Positions 5,944 to 14,298 of a stretch of 46,244 bases of DNA are shown here, piece after piece. Where the stretch lies: NCBI GenBank assembly GCA_002293425.1, contig DBDE01000011.1, forward strand, positions 1 to 46,244. The letters run 5' to 3'. A program made the position numbers and the translations under genes. The DNA comes from Alistipes sp. UBA940 (GTDB lineage: Bacteria > Bacteroidota > Bacteroidia > Bacteroidales > Rikenellaceae). Every line of letters begins with the position of its first letter. Position 1 is the first letter of the stretch. The notes under the pieces are model-generated. The model was not told the DNA's origin, did no database searches, and saw nothing but the letters and a program-made list of their open reading frames with translations.

Positions 5944-6555
5944 CTATATCCCGCCCACCTCGATCACGCGTTTTGCGATTGCACCGATGGCGGCCGAGTC
6001 GTGCGAGACCATCACGATGGCCATCGTTTCGTTCAGTTTGCGGAGGATTTCGTACATTTCCTGTTCGAATTTCCGGTCGATAAAGGTCGCCGGCTCATCG
6101 AGGACGAGCAGTTCGGGCTCGCCTATCAACGCCCGACAAAGCAAAACCCGCTGCATTTGCCCGCCCGAAAGTTCCCCTATCGGACGCCTCGCAAGGTCGG
6201 TTATTTCGGTGATACTCAGCAAGTTATGGACTTTATCGAGGTCTTTTTTCGACAATCTTTCGGCACGTCCCTGCAGTCCCGAAAGCACGACCTCGTCGAC
6301 CGTGATGGGAAATTTTCGGTCGAACAGATTTTGCTGCGGCAGGTAACCGATTTTTTGCGTTCGCCGCTCGACCGTCCCGCGAGTCGGCGTCAAAAGACCC
6401 ACCAAAATCTTTATCAAAGTGGTTTTCCCGCCGCCGTTCGGACCCGTAACTCCCACAAAATCAGCACGTTGCACATCCAGCGAAATGCCCGAAACGACAT
6501 CGCGCCCGTCGTACCCCGCCGCCACATCGCGCAGAGTTATAAGGGATGTGTTCAT
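5944..6555 (-). CDS. znuC: Zinc/manganese-type ABC transporter ATPase
   Basis: ATP-binding subunit of a metal-uptake ABC importer. Walker A GPNGGGKT is at residues 39-46, the Q-loop at YLPQQN, signature LSGGQMQRV near 129, Walker B LLVLDEPAT, and the switch His in MVSHD. The short length (203 residues) and the FDRKFPITVDEVVLSGL segment fit ZnuC/TroB-type proteins. Its start overlaps the end of the znuA-like gene by 4 bases (ATGA), so the two are coupled. No permease gene follows. The next gene is a small unrelated membrane protein. Confidence 0.9.
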   Translation of the reverse strand: MNTSLITLRDVAAGYDGRDVVSGISLDVQRADFVGVTGPNGGGKTTLIKILVGLLTPTRGTVERRTQKIGYLPQQNLFDRKFPITVDEVVLSGLQGRAERLSKKDLDKVHNLLSITEITDLARRPIGELSGGQMQRVLLCRALIGEPELLVLDEPATFIDRKFEQEMYEILRKLNETMAIVMVSHDSAAIGAIAKRVIEVGGI

Positions 6556-7418
6556 TGCTCCGTTCCGGCTATTAACTCGCTGATTTTCAATATGTTACCT
6601 ATCACGTCGTAACCCAAAATATCTATCTCGACCGGTTCGGCCCCGATCTCCGCCGCAACCACCTCGACCATCGTCACCGGAAACTCGCGCTGGTAGAAAA
6701 TTTTGGTTATTTTTTCGGATTTCGCAAGTTCCATCGTCTCTTGTAACTGCCTGACCGACAGCTCTTTACCGTCGATTTCGAGCGGAATTTGCCGCAACTC
6801 GTAATCGCGCGCAAAGTAGGTCAATCCGGGATGAAAAATCATAAAACTTCTGGCCGCTTCAGGCCTCGAAAACCTGACCGTCAACGTCTCGTCCAGCTCC
6901 GTCAACCGCTCCGTCAACCGCGCGTAACTCGCTGAGTATGAGGCACTATCGGGATAAATTTCGTAGATTTTCCGATACGCCGTCTGCGCCATTTTCAGCA
7001 ACGCGCGCGGCGAAGTCCAAATGTGCGGATCGGCCCCGTGATGATGGTGATTATGATCGCCATTATCGTGCGTATCGTGCTGACTATCAATAAGTTGAAT
7101 ACCTTCGCTCAGATCCGCCATCCGTTCCGGACGAGCCAGTCGACCGACAAGTTCGCGCTCGAAATCGATCAGGCAGGTCGAAAAAATCAGCCGCGCATTT
7201 TCGGCCGCCTCCACCTGCGCGGGAGTGGGCTCGAAAGTCTCGGGCCCAGCACCCGCAGGCACCAGAACCGTCACCTCGAAATCGTCACCTACAATGCTCT
7301 CTATCAGCCATTTAAGTGGTTCGATACTCACCACTATCGCATCCTTCGAAGCCCCGTTTTCGCGCCCCGCACACCCCAAAAACAGCACCCCGATGAGTAC
7401 CAAAATCGTCGTTTTCAT
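6552..7418 (-). CDS. znuA: Zinc ABC transporter substrate-binding lipoprotein
   Basis: Cluster A-I metal-binding protein that delivers zinc to the importer from the outer face of the inner membrane. The lipobox VLFLGC puts the lipidated Cys at 16. A His/Asp-rich loop (His114 to His127, with HNHHHHG) is typical of zinc-specific members. Metal-site segments are GPETFEPTP (Glu60 where many proteins have His), DPHIWTSP (His132), IFHPGLTYFARDYEL, and a late Asp near GYDVIGN. It is 288 residues long and is followed directly by its ATPase. Confidence 0.92.
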   Translation of the reverse strand: MKTTILVLIGVLFLGCAGRENGASKDAIVVSIEPLKWLIESIVGDDFEVTVLVPAGAGPETFEPTPAQVEAAENARLIFSTCLIDFERELVGRLARPERMADLSEGIQLIDSQHDTHDNGDHNHHHHGADPHIWTSPRALLKMAQTAYRKIYEIYPDSASYSASYARLTERLTELDETLTVRFSRPEAARSFMIFHPGLTYFARDYELRQIPLEIDGKELSVRQLQETMELAKSEKITKIFYQREFPVTMVEVVAAEIGAEPVEIDILGYDVIGNILKISELIAGTEQ

Positions 7419-7458
7419 ACCACGAAGTTACAAAATTTTCGGCGATTTCGGCACTTTT

Positions 7459-8256
7459 TCACTCCGCCTCATCGGCCGAAAAAGCCATCGCATCGGTCAC
7501 CACCAGCTGAAAACGGTCGTCGAAATAGCCCGCCACGCCCAGAATTTTGCCCTCGCCGCGAGGCAGCATCCGACGTGCAAAAGAGGCATAACGGCTGGTT
7601 CTCACGGCAAGCCTATTACCCTGACTATCAATAAGATAGCGGTCGGTCGCATAGGGAGATTCGTCATCCGTTTCGGCCCACGAGAGACCCTCTTCTTCGG
7701 GCGCAAAACGAACGCCGGACAGAAGAACAAAAGTGGAAATATCGCGCGCCGAAAGGTCGGAAATCGTCGACTCGCGCGGCACGATTTCGCCATAAAAAGT
7801 GGCGTCGACGGTGAGGTGTTCGGCCATTTCGATCTCCGTAAGTGGCTCAGTTTCAAAGGTTTGCATCGGCGCAGAACCCAATTGCAGCGTCCCGCCATAG
7901 CTCCCCAGCCACAGACCCTGACAGCGGATCGTGGCGCGGGTGTGGATCCGGAAATGTTTGAAAATTTCGTCCACGCCGAGCTTGATCTCGATACCGCCCG
8001 TGGCGTCTTCAACCACCAGCGTTTGGTAGAAATTGCCCTCGCGGTCGCTCGAAATGACGGTTCCGGTGATCAAAATATTGTCGCGAATCTGGGTCGGAGC
8101 ACCGCTGTACAGCGTTTTCAGCGAGGCGATCGAGTGCTCTTCGTCGCCCGATTTGGGGACGACGCTCGGCTTTTTGCAACCGAAAAAAAGCGTCGCAAAA
8201 GTAAAAATCGCAACTACTAAAAGTTTAGTTTTCGGGGAAATCGATGTCATTTTCAT
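7459..8256 (-). CDS. DUF5689-domain lipoprotein
   Basis: A 265-residue exported lipoprotein (lipobox LFFGC, Cys27). It has the DUF5689 pattern: an ASLKTLYSG opening, ITGTVISSDREGNFYQTLVVEDATGGIEI, an OB-like barrel segment, and a second barrel half ending KILGVAGYFDDRFQLVV. In Bacteroidetes this domain is encoded next to TonB-dependent receptors and is thought to act at the cell surface; its function is unknown. It is the third gene of the TonB-dependent receptor operon. Its start lies 32 bases inside the preceding paralogue. Confidence 0.85.
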   Translation of the reverse strand: MKMTSISPKTKLLVVAIFTFATLFFGCKKPSVVPKSGDEEHSIASLKTLYSGAPTQIRDNILITGTVISSDREGNFYQTLVVEDATGGIEIKLGVDEIFKHFRIHTRATIRCQGLWLGSYGGTLQLGSAPMQTFETEPLTEIEMAEHLTVDATFYGEIVPRESTISDLSARDISTFVLLSGVRFAPEEEGLSWAETDDESPYATDRYLIDSQGNRLAVRTSRYASFARRMLPRGEGKILGVAGYFDDRFQLVVTDAMAFSADEAE

Positions 8257-9010
8257 CTCGAATTTTCAGCATAAAATGGTCGCGTCCGGCAGCACCTTTT
8301 CCGTAAAACAAAATGCCCGTCAGCGAACCTCGCGAACGCGGAACTTCGGCATCCGCAAACGACGCGTAACCGCTTGTCACACAGACGATTGAGTCTCCGC
8401 GTTCGGTGTAAAAAGCGACATATCCGTTCGCCGGTTCTGGCATCGCAACGGCCCATTTCGTGCCCCTCGGAACGTTGGTTCTCAGACCCGAAATCCGCAC
8501 CAAACGGCCACAAAAATCGGTCGAAAATCGGCTCGGCGAAAGCTCGATCGGATCCACTTTTTCGACGCTCCGTTCGGCCGAAATCCACTGCCGGATCACC
8601 GCCGGATGGTAGAAATATCCGGTCGCAAAACGGCTGCCCGGCTCGGGCGGGAGACCCACCTGCATCGCCCCGTCGCGCCATCCGACCGCCAAACCGCGCG
8701 CCCGAACGGCGATCTGCTGCCCGGGGTGGTAGGTCGCATCGAGGTCGGGCATTCCGGCCATAATTTCGACCGCGCCCGTGCCGTCGTCGATGAAAAAAGT
8801 GTTGTAGAAATTGCCTGCGCGGTCGCTCGAAACGACTCGTCCGGTGAACGTAATGCCCTCATTTACAGTGAGTTGCGCGCCATCATAGTATTCCCGCAAA
8901 TCGCCGATCGACACATTGGCCGACACCTCGGGGTCGTCGAAAACCGGAGCTTTCCAATCGGGCGAGCACGCCGCAAAAAAGAGAGCTAAAACAGGTGCTA
9001 ACTTGCTCAT
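8225..9010 (-). CDS. DUF5689-domain lipoprotein, upstream paralogue
   Basis: A 261-residue lipoprotein starting MSKLAPVLALFFAAC (Cys15). Its domain matches the next gene: ITFTGRVVSSDRAGNFYNTFFIDDG, VRARGLAVG, FCGRLVRISG, and a C-terminal SLTGILFYGKGAAGRDHFMLKI. The start at 9010 is chosen because its ATG overlaps the TGA of the TonB-dependent receptor (ATGA). The alternative GTG at 9037 lies inside that gene. The pair likely arose by tandem duplication. Confidence 0.87.
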   Translation of the reverse strand: MSKLAPVLALFFAACSPDWKAPVFDDPEVSANVSIGDLREYYDGAQLTVNEGITFTGRVVSSDRAGNFYNTFFIDDGTGAVEIMAGMPDLDATYHPGQQIAVRARGLAVGWRDGAMQVGLPPEPGSRFATGYFYHPAVIRQWISAERSVEKVDPIELSPSRFSTDFCGRLVRISGLRTNVPRGTKWAVAMPEPANGYVAFYTERGDSIVCVTSGYASFADAEVPRSRGSLTGILFYGKGAAGRDHFMLKIRDENDIDFPEN

Positions 9011-11463
9011 AATCTGTAACTTACGCTTATGTTCCACGTCATCGGCCAGGCGTGGAGAAATTTTGCGGGAAAGGGCACCAGGGTCCGGTTGATGCCCGTG
9101 CCGACGCGCCGAATCCGCATTTGCTCATATCCGGAGTATAAAATGCTGTTACTCAACAAGTTACGCACTCCGCCCGCGACACGCAGATAACCTCGCCCGA
9201 CCACCCAGCCTTTCGACAGCGAGAGGCTAATCGCCACAGCATCAGGCATTTGCGATTGCCGGAAAAATTCGTTCATAATTTCAGGCGCGGGGTTGATCCC
9301 GACGATGCGCGACGAGTGGTAGAGTGGGTTGATTTCGACGTGGCGGCCGCCCAAAAATTCGCCCGAAACGGAGGCGCGCCACCGCCGCCGATCGTAATAT
9401 TCGAGCTCGACAGCACCCGCAATTTGCGGCAGTCCGGTTTTCAATCCGCTGATGTAACCAGTTATCTGTGAGGCAGTTACGTCGCCAGTTGCGTCGTCGT
9501 AAAGGGTGATTTCGGGTTCGGAGTTGTAGCGAAAATCGCCGATCGAGCCGCCGAGCCGCAGGGTGAGCGGGCGGGCCAACCGAACCTCCGCGCCGAGTTC
9601 GACACCGAAGCCAAGGCGCGAAATTCCGGCGACGACCATATCGGAAAATGTGCTCGAAAGGTCGTCGTAGTAGCGTCTGACGTCGGTTTCGCCGGTCGAC
9701 GAGTTGACAAATCCGGCCACTTTCAGCCGCACCGCCTCGCCCGTGAAGGCCCACGCGAGTTCTGCCCCGTAGAGTCCCGATGGACGTAACTCGCTGACTG
9801 TCAGGTTGTTCTGTTCGGGCGAAAGGAACATATCGGCGGCAAATGGGGCTTGGGTCGCGGCCATCGCGGCTATGGAAAATGCGTGCCTGGCTGATGGGTT
9901 GTAAAACGCTGATAGTGAGACACTTGCGGTGGTGAAATCGACTTCGGCCGAGCGTCCGAACGACAGCGCACCCGGGAACAGCTCTTTTTCGTAAAAACCC
10001 TCGCGCCACAACCGCGAGTAGGTGATCGAAGCCGAGGCAACAACGCCGTAATTGCCTGTCTGCCAGTCTATTACGCCGAAAACCGAGGGCTTCATCCGAA
10101 CGAACGAATAGTCGTAACCGAACCGTTCGCCGCGCCGAACCTGCCGCCCGGGATTGCGCAGGTCGTTCTCGTTGGGCGCGCCGGTGTGGTATTCGCCGTC
10201 GGTGTCGGTCACATATTGGTCGATGTTGGCCACCCATTCTGCCCCCAGAAGGTCGTCGGCAACCTTGAAAAAGCGGCTCTCGTCCAACCGCGCGCGAACT
10301 CCAAATTCCAACCGTAAGTCGTTAGTAATCAGAGTATTAATAGCGGCGGAGAAATGAATATCGCGCGCCTGTTCAACCTGCTCTTCGACGATGTAGGTCG
10401 CACGGCCGTCCGCCGAAAGGGTGTTGTTGTAGTAGAACGAATCCCAATCTAACTGCGTGACTGTCAGGTCGTTAGCCCTCCACGCATCGGCGATTGTTTC
10501 GGCGGCCGACCAGTCGGGAAAGAACGACGGCATCGAGCGATAATAGTCGGGCAACGGCGAGTGGGTGTCGTACCACGCCAACCGCGTACGCCCGTTACGA
10601 CTATGGCGATAACCAGCTGTGACAGAGAGAGTTACGCGCTCCGAAAAGGGGACGACAAGCTCCAAAGCCCCGAAAATCTGGCGAACGCGATTGAGGCGCG
10701 AATTGCGCACGCGACCATTCTGCATACCCCACACGGGATTGTATAAATCATTGGCTGTCAGCGCGGTAGCCTCCTCGGTGACGGCCGTTCTCACGCCACG
10801 CTCCGAAACATTTGCCGCACCGAAAAGGGTCAATCGCGTTCCGCCGCGCCACTCCTTGCCCACCGAAAACAGCCCCCCGCCACCCTGTGAGCCCAATCCG
10901 TCGATGTGTCCGTCGCGCCCCATCTCACCCGTAGCCGCCAAAAGTGTGCGCCAACCGCCCTCGCCCACCGACGAAAACCGCACATCGGCACCGCCCTGCG
11001 AATACCTGTCACCCGACCGCAGCGAAACGTAAAAACCGCCCTCAGCTGGCACCAAAGCGTAGTTTTCGCCACGTCCCATCGCCCCGCCGACCATCGCCGG
11101 CACCCGCTCCGAAGCCAACCCGCCGCGCCGAGCCAGCGTTATCAGGCTCCAATCGGGATAGCCCGAAATGTTGTCCGTCAACTCCACGCCGCCCAGCGAA
11201 ACGCGATAATGGCGGTCGTCCAGTCCCCGCTCACGATAGCGCACGGTGTTGAAACGATAGCGGGCAAAATCGCCGAAAACGTCCTTTGCGCCCCACGCCG
11301 GAGTGACAAAAACGCTCTCGTCGACCTCGAAATCGAACTCTTCGGGATAAAATTCGGTGTCGTAAGTCTGCGCCAGGCAGAACGAAGAATGAAAAATGAA
11401 GAATGAAGAGAGAAAAAGAAGCCTCCGGCTATAGAGTTTTTTCCAAAAAGCACCTATATACAT
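9007..11463 (-). CDS. TonB-dependent outer-membrane receptor
   Basis: An 818-residue 22-strand barrel-type receptor. A long n-region (MYIGAFWKKLYSRR) leads a signal peptide whose core (FLSSFFIFHSSF) is encoded by a heptamer repeat; cleavage is likely after LAQ. The N-terminal third holds a plug-like domain (RERGLDDRHYRVSLGGVELTDNISGYPDW) and the rest is amphipathic strands ending WNISVSYRL with a terminal aromatic/Leu. The start at 11463 is the ATG in frame; a TTG lies 18 bases further upstream. It is coupled to two DUF5689 lipoproteins. The substrate is unknown. Confidence 0.9.
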   Translation of the reverse strand: MYIGAFWKKLYSRRLLFLSSFFIFHSSFCLAQTYDTEFYPEEFDFEVDESVFVTPAWGAKDVFGDFARYRFNTVRYRERGLDDRHYRVSLGGVELTDNISGYPDWSLITLARRGGLASERVPAMVGGAMGRGENYALVPAEGGFYVSLRSGDRYSQGGADVRFSSVGEGGWRTLLAATGEMGRDGHIDGLGSQGGGGLFSVGKEWRGGTRLTLFGAANVSERGVRTAVTEEATALTANDLYNPVWGMQNGRVRNSRLNRVRQIFGALELVVPFSERVTLSVTAGYRHSRNGRTRLAWYDTHSPLPDYYRSMPSFFPDWSAAETIADAWRANDLTVTQLDWDSFYYNNTLSADGRATYIVEEQVEQARDIHFSAAINTLITNDLRLEFGVRARLDESRFFKVADDLLGAEWVANIDQYVTDTDGEYHTGAPNENDLRNPGRQVRRGERFGYDYSFVRMKPSVFGVIDWQTGNYGVVASASITYSRLWREGFYEKELFPGALSFGRSAEVDFTTASVSLSAFYNPSARHAFSIAAMAATQAPFAADMFLSPEQNNLTVSELRPSGLYGAELAWAFTGEAVRLKVAGFVNSSTGETDVRRYYDDLSSTFSDMVVAGISRLGFGVELGAEVRLARPLTLRLGGSIGDFRYNSEPEITLYDDATGDVTASQITGYISGLKTGLPQIAGAVELEYYDRRRWRASVSGEFLGGRHVEINPLYHSSRIVGINPAPEIMNEFFRQSQMPDAVAISLSLSKGWVVGRGYLRVAGGVRNLLSNSILYSGYEQMRIRRVGTGINRTLVPFPAKFLHAWPMTWNISVSYRL
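11381..11422. repeat. Heptanucleotide repeat in the receptor signal peptide
   Basis: Six 7-base units of the aatgaag type (aacgaag, aatgaaa, aatgaag, aatgaag, agagaaa, aagaagc) encode the hydrophobic core of the TonB-dependent receptor signal sequence on the minus strand. Gain or loss of one unit would frameshift the receptor. Confidence 0.75.
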
Positions 11464-11548
11464 TGCATCAATACCGAACAATTACCGGAGGCCAGTGCCC
11501 CCAGTTCGATATTGATGCCACAATTAGTTTGTCGGTGCTTTTTGGAAA
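11440..11548. repeat. 109-bp nested inverted repeat between divergent genes
   Basis: The outer arms TTTCCAAAAAGCACC (11440-11454) and its exact complement (11534-11548) enclose inner arms GCATCAATACCGAAC (11465-11479) and 11504-11518, with one mismatch. A further 8-bp pair joins 11421-11428 to 11485-11492 and would compete with the inner arms. The element spans the receptor start codon and the gap before the NrdG-like gene. It may be a MITE remnant or a large operator or leader structure. Confidence 0.65.
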
Positions 11549-11581
11549 GACAAAGGTAGGGAAAATTTGTCAATTTTCCAT

Positions 11582-11589
11582 TATCTTTG
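11582..11589 (+). promoter_or_regulatory. Promoter element for the NrdG-like gene
   Basis: TATCTTTG matches TAnnTTTG and ends 5 bases before the ATG at 11595, so the transcript would be nearly leaderless. Confidence 0.6.
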
Positions 11590-11594
11590 CATCT

Positions 11595-12050
11595 ATGCTT
11601 TTTTTGGCGAGTTACGATGTGGTTTTTACGGAGGTTCCGGGCGAGGTGACGCTTGCGTTGAACCTTGCGGGGTGCCCCAACCGTTGCGAGGGGTGCCACA
11701 GTCCCCATTTGCAACAGGAAGTGGGCGAGACTTTGGACGACGCGATGCTGGACGGGTTGCTTGCGCGGTATGGCGATTCGGTGACGTGTGTGGGGTTTAT
11801 GGGGGGTGACGGCGATCCGGCGGCGGTGGCCAGGTTGGCGCGCGAGGTGCGGCGGCGGGGGTTGAAGGCGGCGTGGTATTCGGGTCGTCGGGAGCTGGCG
11901 GAGGGTGTTGATGCGGCCGATTTCGACTTCATTAAGTTGGGACCCTGGGTCGATGCGCTGGGGGGGTTAAGCGAACCGACCAGCAACCAACGCTTCTATC
12001 GTGTCGAAGCGGGGCAGCTGGTCGATTCGACCGAGTTGTTTAGAGGATGA
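11595..12050 (+). CDS. nrdG: Anaerobic ribonucleotide reductase activating protein-like radical SAM enzyme
   Basis: A 151-residue radical-SAM activase that would generate the glycyl radical on NrdD. The cluster motif CPNRCEGC (Cys27, Cys31, Cys34) follows VPGEVTLALNLAG, and the SAM-binding GFMGGDGDP segment is at about 68-76. The C-terminal KLGPWVDALGGLSEPTSNQRFYRV block matches the Bacteroidales form. The ATG at 11595 is used because upstream in-frame residues lie in the inverted repeat. No nrdD is nearby. It overlaps the convergent TolC gene by 11 bases. Confidence 0.85.
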   Translation: MLFLASYDVVFTEVPGEVTLALNLAGCPNRCEGCHSPHLQQEVGETLDDAMLDGLLARYGDSVTCVGFMGGDGDPAAVARLAREVRRRGLKAAWYSGRRELAEGVDAADFDFIKLGPWVDALGGLSEPTSNQRFYRVEAGQLVDSTELFRG

Positions 12051-13368
12051 TCCTTTCGCCGCGGTAGAAGTCGAGGATTTTGACGGCGAACAGATAGTCG
12101 AACCGCGCTTGAGCGGCGTTGGAGCGGCTTTCGACCAACGCCGAGCCCGCCTGAGCAAACTCATAGGCCGTCGCTTTGCCCGCACCGTATCTCACCTCCA
12201 TAGCGCGAAAAGCCTCCTCGGCCGCAACCAGAGCCTGATCTGTGGCCTCGAACCGTGCCCGAGCCGCAACGGCACTTTGCCAAGCCTGCTGAATCTCCTT
12301 GTAGAGCGCGAGCTTCACCTCGTCGAGTTGCAACGCCGAATTGCGCGCCTGCAATCGTGCCCCGCGAACGTTGTTGCGCGTCCGGTTGCCATTGAAAATC
12401 GGAATGCTGAGGTTCACGCCCACATTTTCGCCGTGTTTGTTGCGAAACTGCGACCCGAAATCCTCCTGAGTGATCTCCGAATCGAACATATAATAGTATC
12501 CGTCGCTCACCGACGCACCCAGCCTCAACGAGGGCCAATAACCCGCCTTGGCAACGGCCACACCGCGCTCGGCACTCTCCAACGAGAACTCCGCCTGCCT
12601 CACCTGGGGCTTGACGTCCAGCGCCGTGGCGTAGATCTCTTCCGCCGTGCGCAGTGGCACAAAGCCCACCTGGGTGTCGACATCGGCCACATCGAACCCT
12701 TCGGTCTGCGGCAAATTCAACGCTTGCGCAAGGTTCAGCAGAGACAATTCCAGATCGTTCTGCGCCCCCACCTCGCTGACGATGTTGCGGCCCAGCTGAG
12801 CCTCGATGTCGAGCAGCTGCGACGCCGCCACCTTACCCGTTTCCACCATCGCGCGGGTGTTTTCCACCTGCTGACGGGTCAGTTCGGTTTGGGTGCGATA
12901 GACCGCCAGCACCTCTTTTTTGAACAGCACGTCGAGATAGTATCCCGCCACGCCCAGTTCCACACTCTCCTTGACGCGTTCCAGCCCTGCGGCGGCGGCT
13001 TTCAGGTCGAGTTTGTCGGCCTTTACCTGGTTATTGATGCGGAAGCCTTCGAAGACGGTCACGTCTGCCGAGGCGTTCAGCGAGGTGTTCATCGACTTGT
13101 GGTCTTCGTAGGTGTTTTGCTCGCCGATGCTGCGGCCGAAGCTGAAGCTGTGGCCCAGACCTGCGTTGAGCGTCGGCAGACGACTGCTTCGGGTCGAATT
13201 GAGGCTGAGTTCCGCGCTTTCGACTTCGAGCTCGGTGCGTTGCACGTCGATGTTGTTCTCCACCGCATAGTCGATGCACTCGGCCAGCGTCCAGCTTTTC
13301 GGCTGGCCAGACAGAATGAAGAGTGAAGAGTGAAGAGTGAAGAAAGATATTAAAAATAATTTTTTCAT
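12040..13368 (-). CDS. TolC-family outer-membrane efflux protein
   Basis: A 442-residue outer-membrane channel partner for the export pump encoded upstream. The mature protein opens SWTLAECIDYAVENNIDVQ, the standard TolC start, and shows the duplicated helical pattern with coiled-coil segments (TELTRQQVENTRAMVETGKVA, then ALVAAEEAFRAMEVRYGAGKATAYEF). The start at 13368 gives a signal peptide MKKLFLISFFTLHSSLFILS whose core is a heptamer repeat. It is the last gene of the six-gene operon. Confidence 0.92.
   Translation of the reverse strand: MKKLFLISFFTLHSSLFILSGQPKSWTLAECIDYAVENNIDVQRTELEVESAELSLNSTRSSRLPTLNAGLGHSFSFGRSIGEQNTYEDHKSMNTSLNASADVTVFEGFRINNQVKADKLDLKAAAAGLERVKESVELGVAGYYLDVLFKKEVLAVYRTQTELTRQQVENTRAMVETGKVAASQLLDIEAQLGRNIVSEVGAQNDLELSLLNLAQALNLPQTEGFDVADVDTQVGFVPLRTAEEIYATALDVKPQVRQAEFSLESAERGVAVAKAGYWPSLRLGASVSDGYYYMFDSEITQEDFGSQFRNKHGENVGVNLSIPIFNGNRTRNNVRGARLQARNSALQLDEVKLALYKEIQQAWQSAVAARARFEATDQALVAAEEAFRAMEVRYGAGKATAYEFAQAGSALVESRSNAAQARFDYLFAVKILDFYRGERIIL
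13314..13348. repeat. Heptanucleotide repeat in the TolC signal peptide
   Basis: Five units (gaatgaa, gagtgaa three times, gaaagat) encode the FFTLHSSLFIL core on the minus strand. It is a nearly perfect tract inside a coding sequence, and its period is not divisible by three. Confidence 0.8.
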
Positions 13369-13413
13369 AAAAATCCAATGAATTATGAACTTAATGCAAT
13401 TCGCACCTAAAAA

Positions 13414-13448
13414 AACTCGCAATTCGTAACTCGTAATTCGTAATTTAT
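13414..13448. repeat. Heptanucleotide repeat between PorT-like and TolC genes
   Basis: Five units (aactcgc, aattcgt, aactcgt, aattcgt, aatttat) end at the stop codon of the PorT-like gene. The sequence differs from the tract 70 bases away but has the same period. Confidence 0.75.
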
Positions 13449-14257
13449 CAGAAACCTATCCCTATTCCGACGGTGAAGGGTCGCAACTCCGGGCCGCGGT
13501 AATCGTCAAACAGGTCGCTCAAACCATAGCTGCCCCAGGCGTAGATATTGCGCCACCCGACACGGGCCGTCAGTCCGGCCTGAAAAAAGTTGGAGTAGGA
13601 GTTGCGCAGCTTCTCTTTCGGAAACTTGCTTTTGAAGTGCGAACCCACCATGAGGTCGGCATAGGCACCCGCGGCGATAAAGAAGTTGTGCGCCGGCCAC
13701 ACCTCCAACACCACCGGAACGTGAATGGCCACGGTGTTCAGTTTGCTCTTTTTCAGATCGTCGCTCGTGGCGATGGGGTGGAACATCCCGTCGACCTTGC
13801 CGATGCGGGTACTTTCGCGAAATACGTAGTCGTTCACCGACAGCCCGATGGCCGCCGAAATGCCGAACGAGTTGTCTTTCGAAATGCGGGTGCCGAAGGT
13901 GGCAATGTTGAAGTTGAAGCCCAGCGACCGCCCCATATCGAGGTCCATAAAGCCCTTCTCGCTCCTCGAATAGGCCGAATAGGCATCCACGCCCATTTCG
14001 CGCAGCCCGTTGAAACCCATCTCGAACAGCCCCAGCGTCGTACGATAGCGTCCGTCGTTCCTGCGGCGTTTCACCTCGTGGCGATAGTGATAGTAGAAAT
14101 CGTCCTCGTCCCAGTCATCCCAATCGTCCCAACCCCACACGTCCCAATCGTTGGGGTCGTTGACGTCCACCCCCGCGATGCAAATCTGCGAACGCTGAGC
14201 CTGTGCTTCGCAAATGAAGAATGATGAAAGAAGAATGAAAAATATAATGCGCTTCAT
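13448..14257 (-). CDS. PorT-like outer-membrane beta-barrel protein
   Basis: A 269-residue exported barrel protein. The signal peptide is MKRIIFFILLSSFFICEAQAQ. A Trp/Asp-rich stretch (VWGWDDWDDWDEDDF, then YYHYRHEVKRRR) follows at residues 39-65, and then amphipathic strands resembling the PorT/OMP_b-brl family, closing TVGIGIGF. It sits between the MacA-like and TolC genes. It may be an accessory outer-membrane subunit of the pump or an unrelated passenger. The acidic Trp-rich segment may bind cations, but that is speculation. Confidence 0.75.
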   Translation of the reverse strand: MKRIIFFILLSSFFICEAQAQRSQICIAGVDVNDPNDWDVWGWDDWDDWDEDDFYYHYRHEVKRRRNDGRYRTTLGLFEMGFNGLREMGVDAYSAYSRSEKGFMDLDMGRSLGFNFNIATFGTRISKDNSFGISAAIGLSVNDYVFRESTRIGKVDGMFHPIATSDDLKKSKLNTVAIHVPVVLEVWPAHNFFIAAGAYADLMVGSHFKSKFPKEKLRNSYSNFFQAGLTARVGWRNIYAWGSYGLSDLFDDYRGPELRPFTVGIGIGF

Positions 14258-14263
14258 AAAATT

Positions 14264-14298
14264 AAACATTAATCATTAATCATTAAACATTAGTCATT
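14264..14298. repeat. Heptanucleotide repeat at MacA 3' end
   Basis: Five units (aaacatt, aatcatt, aatcatt, aaacatt, agtcatt) fill the gap between the MacA-like and PorT-like genes and touch the MacA stop codon. Confidence 0.75.

Noticed and set aside
13414..14298. CRISPR-like direct repeats
   Set aside because: The repeats are 7-base tandem units with no spacers, and no cas gene is present.
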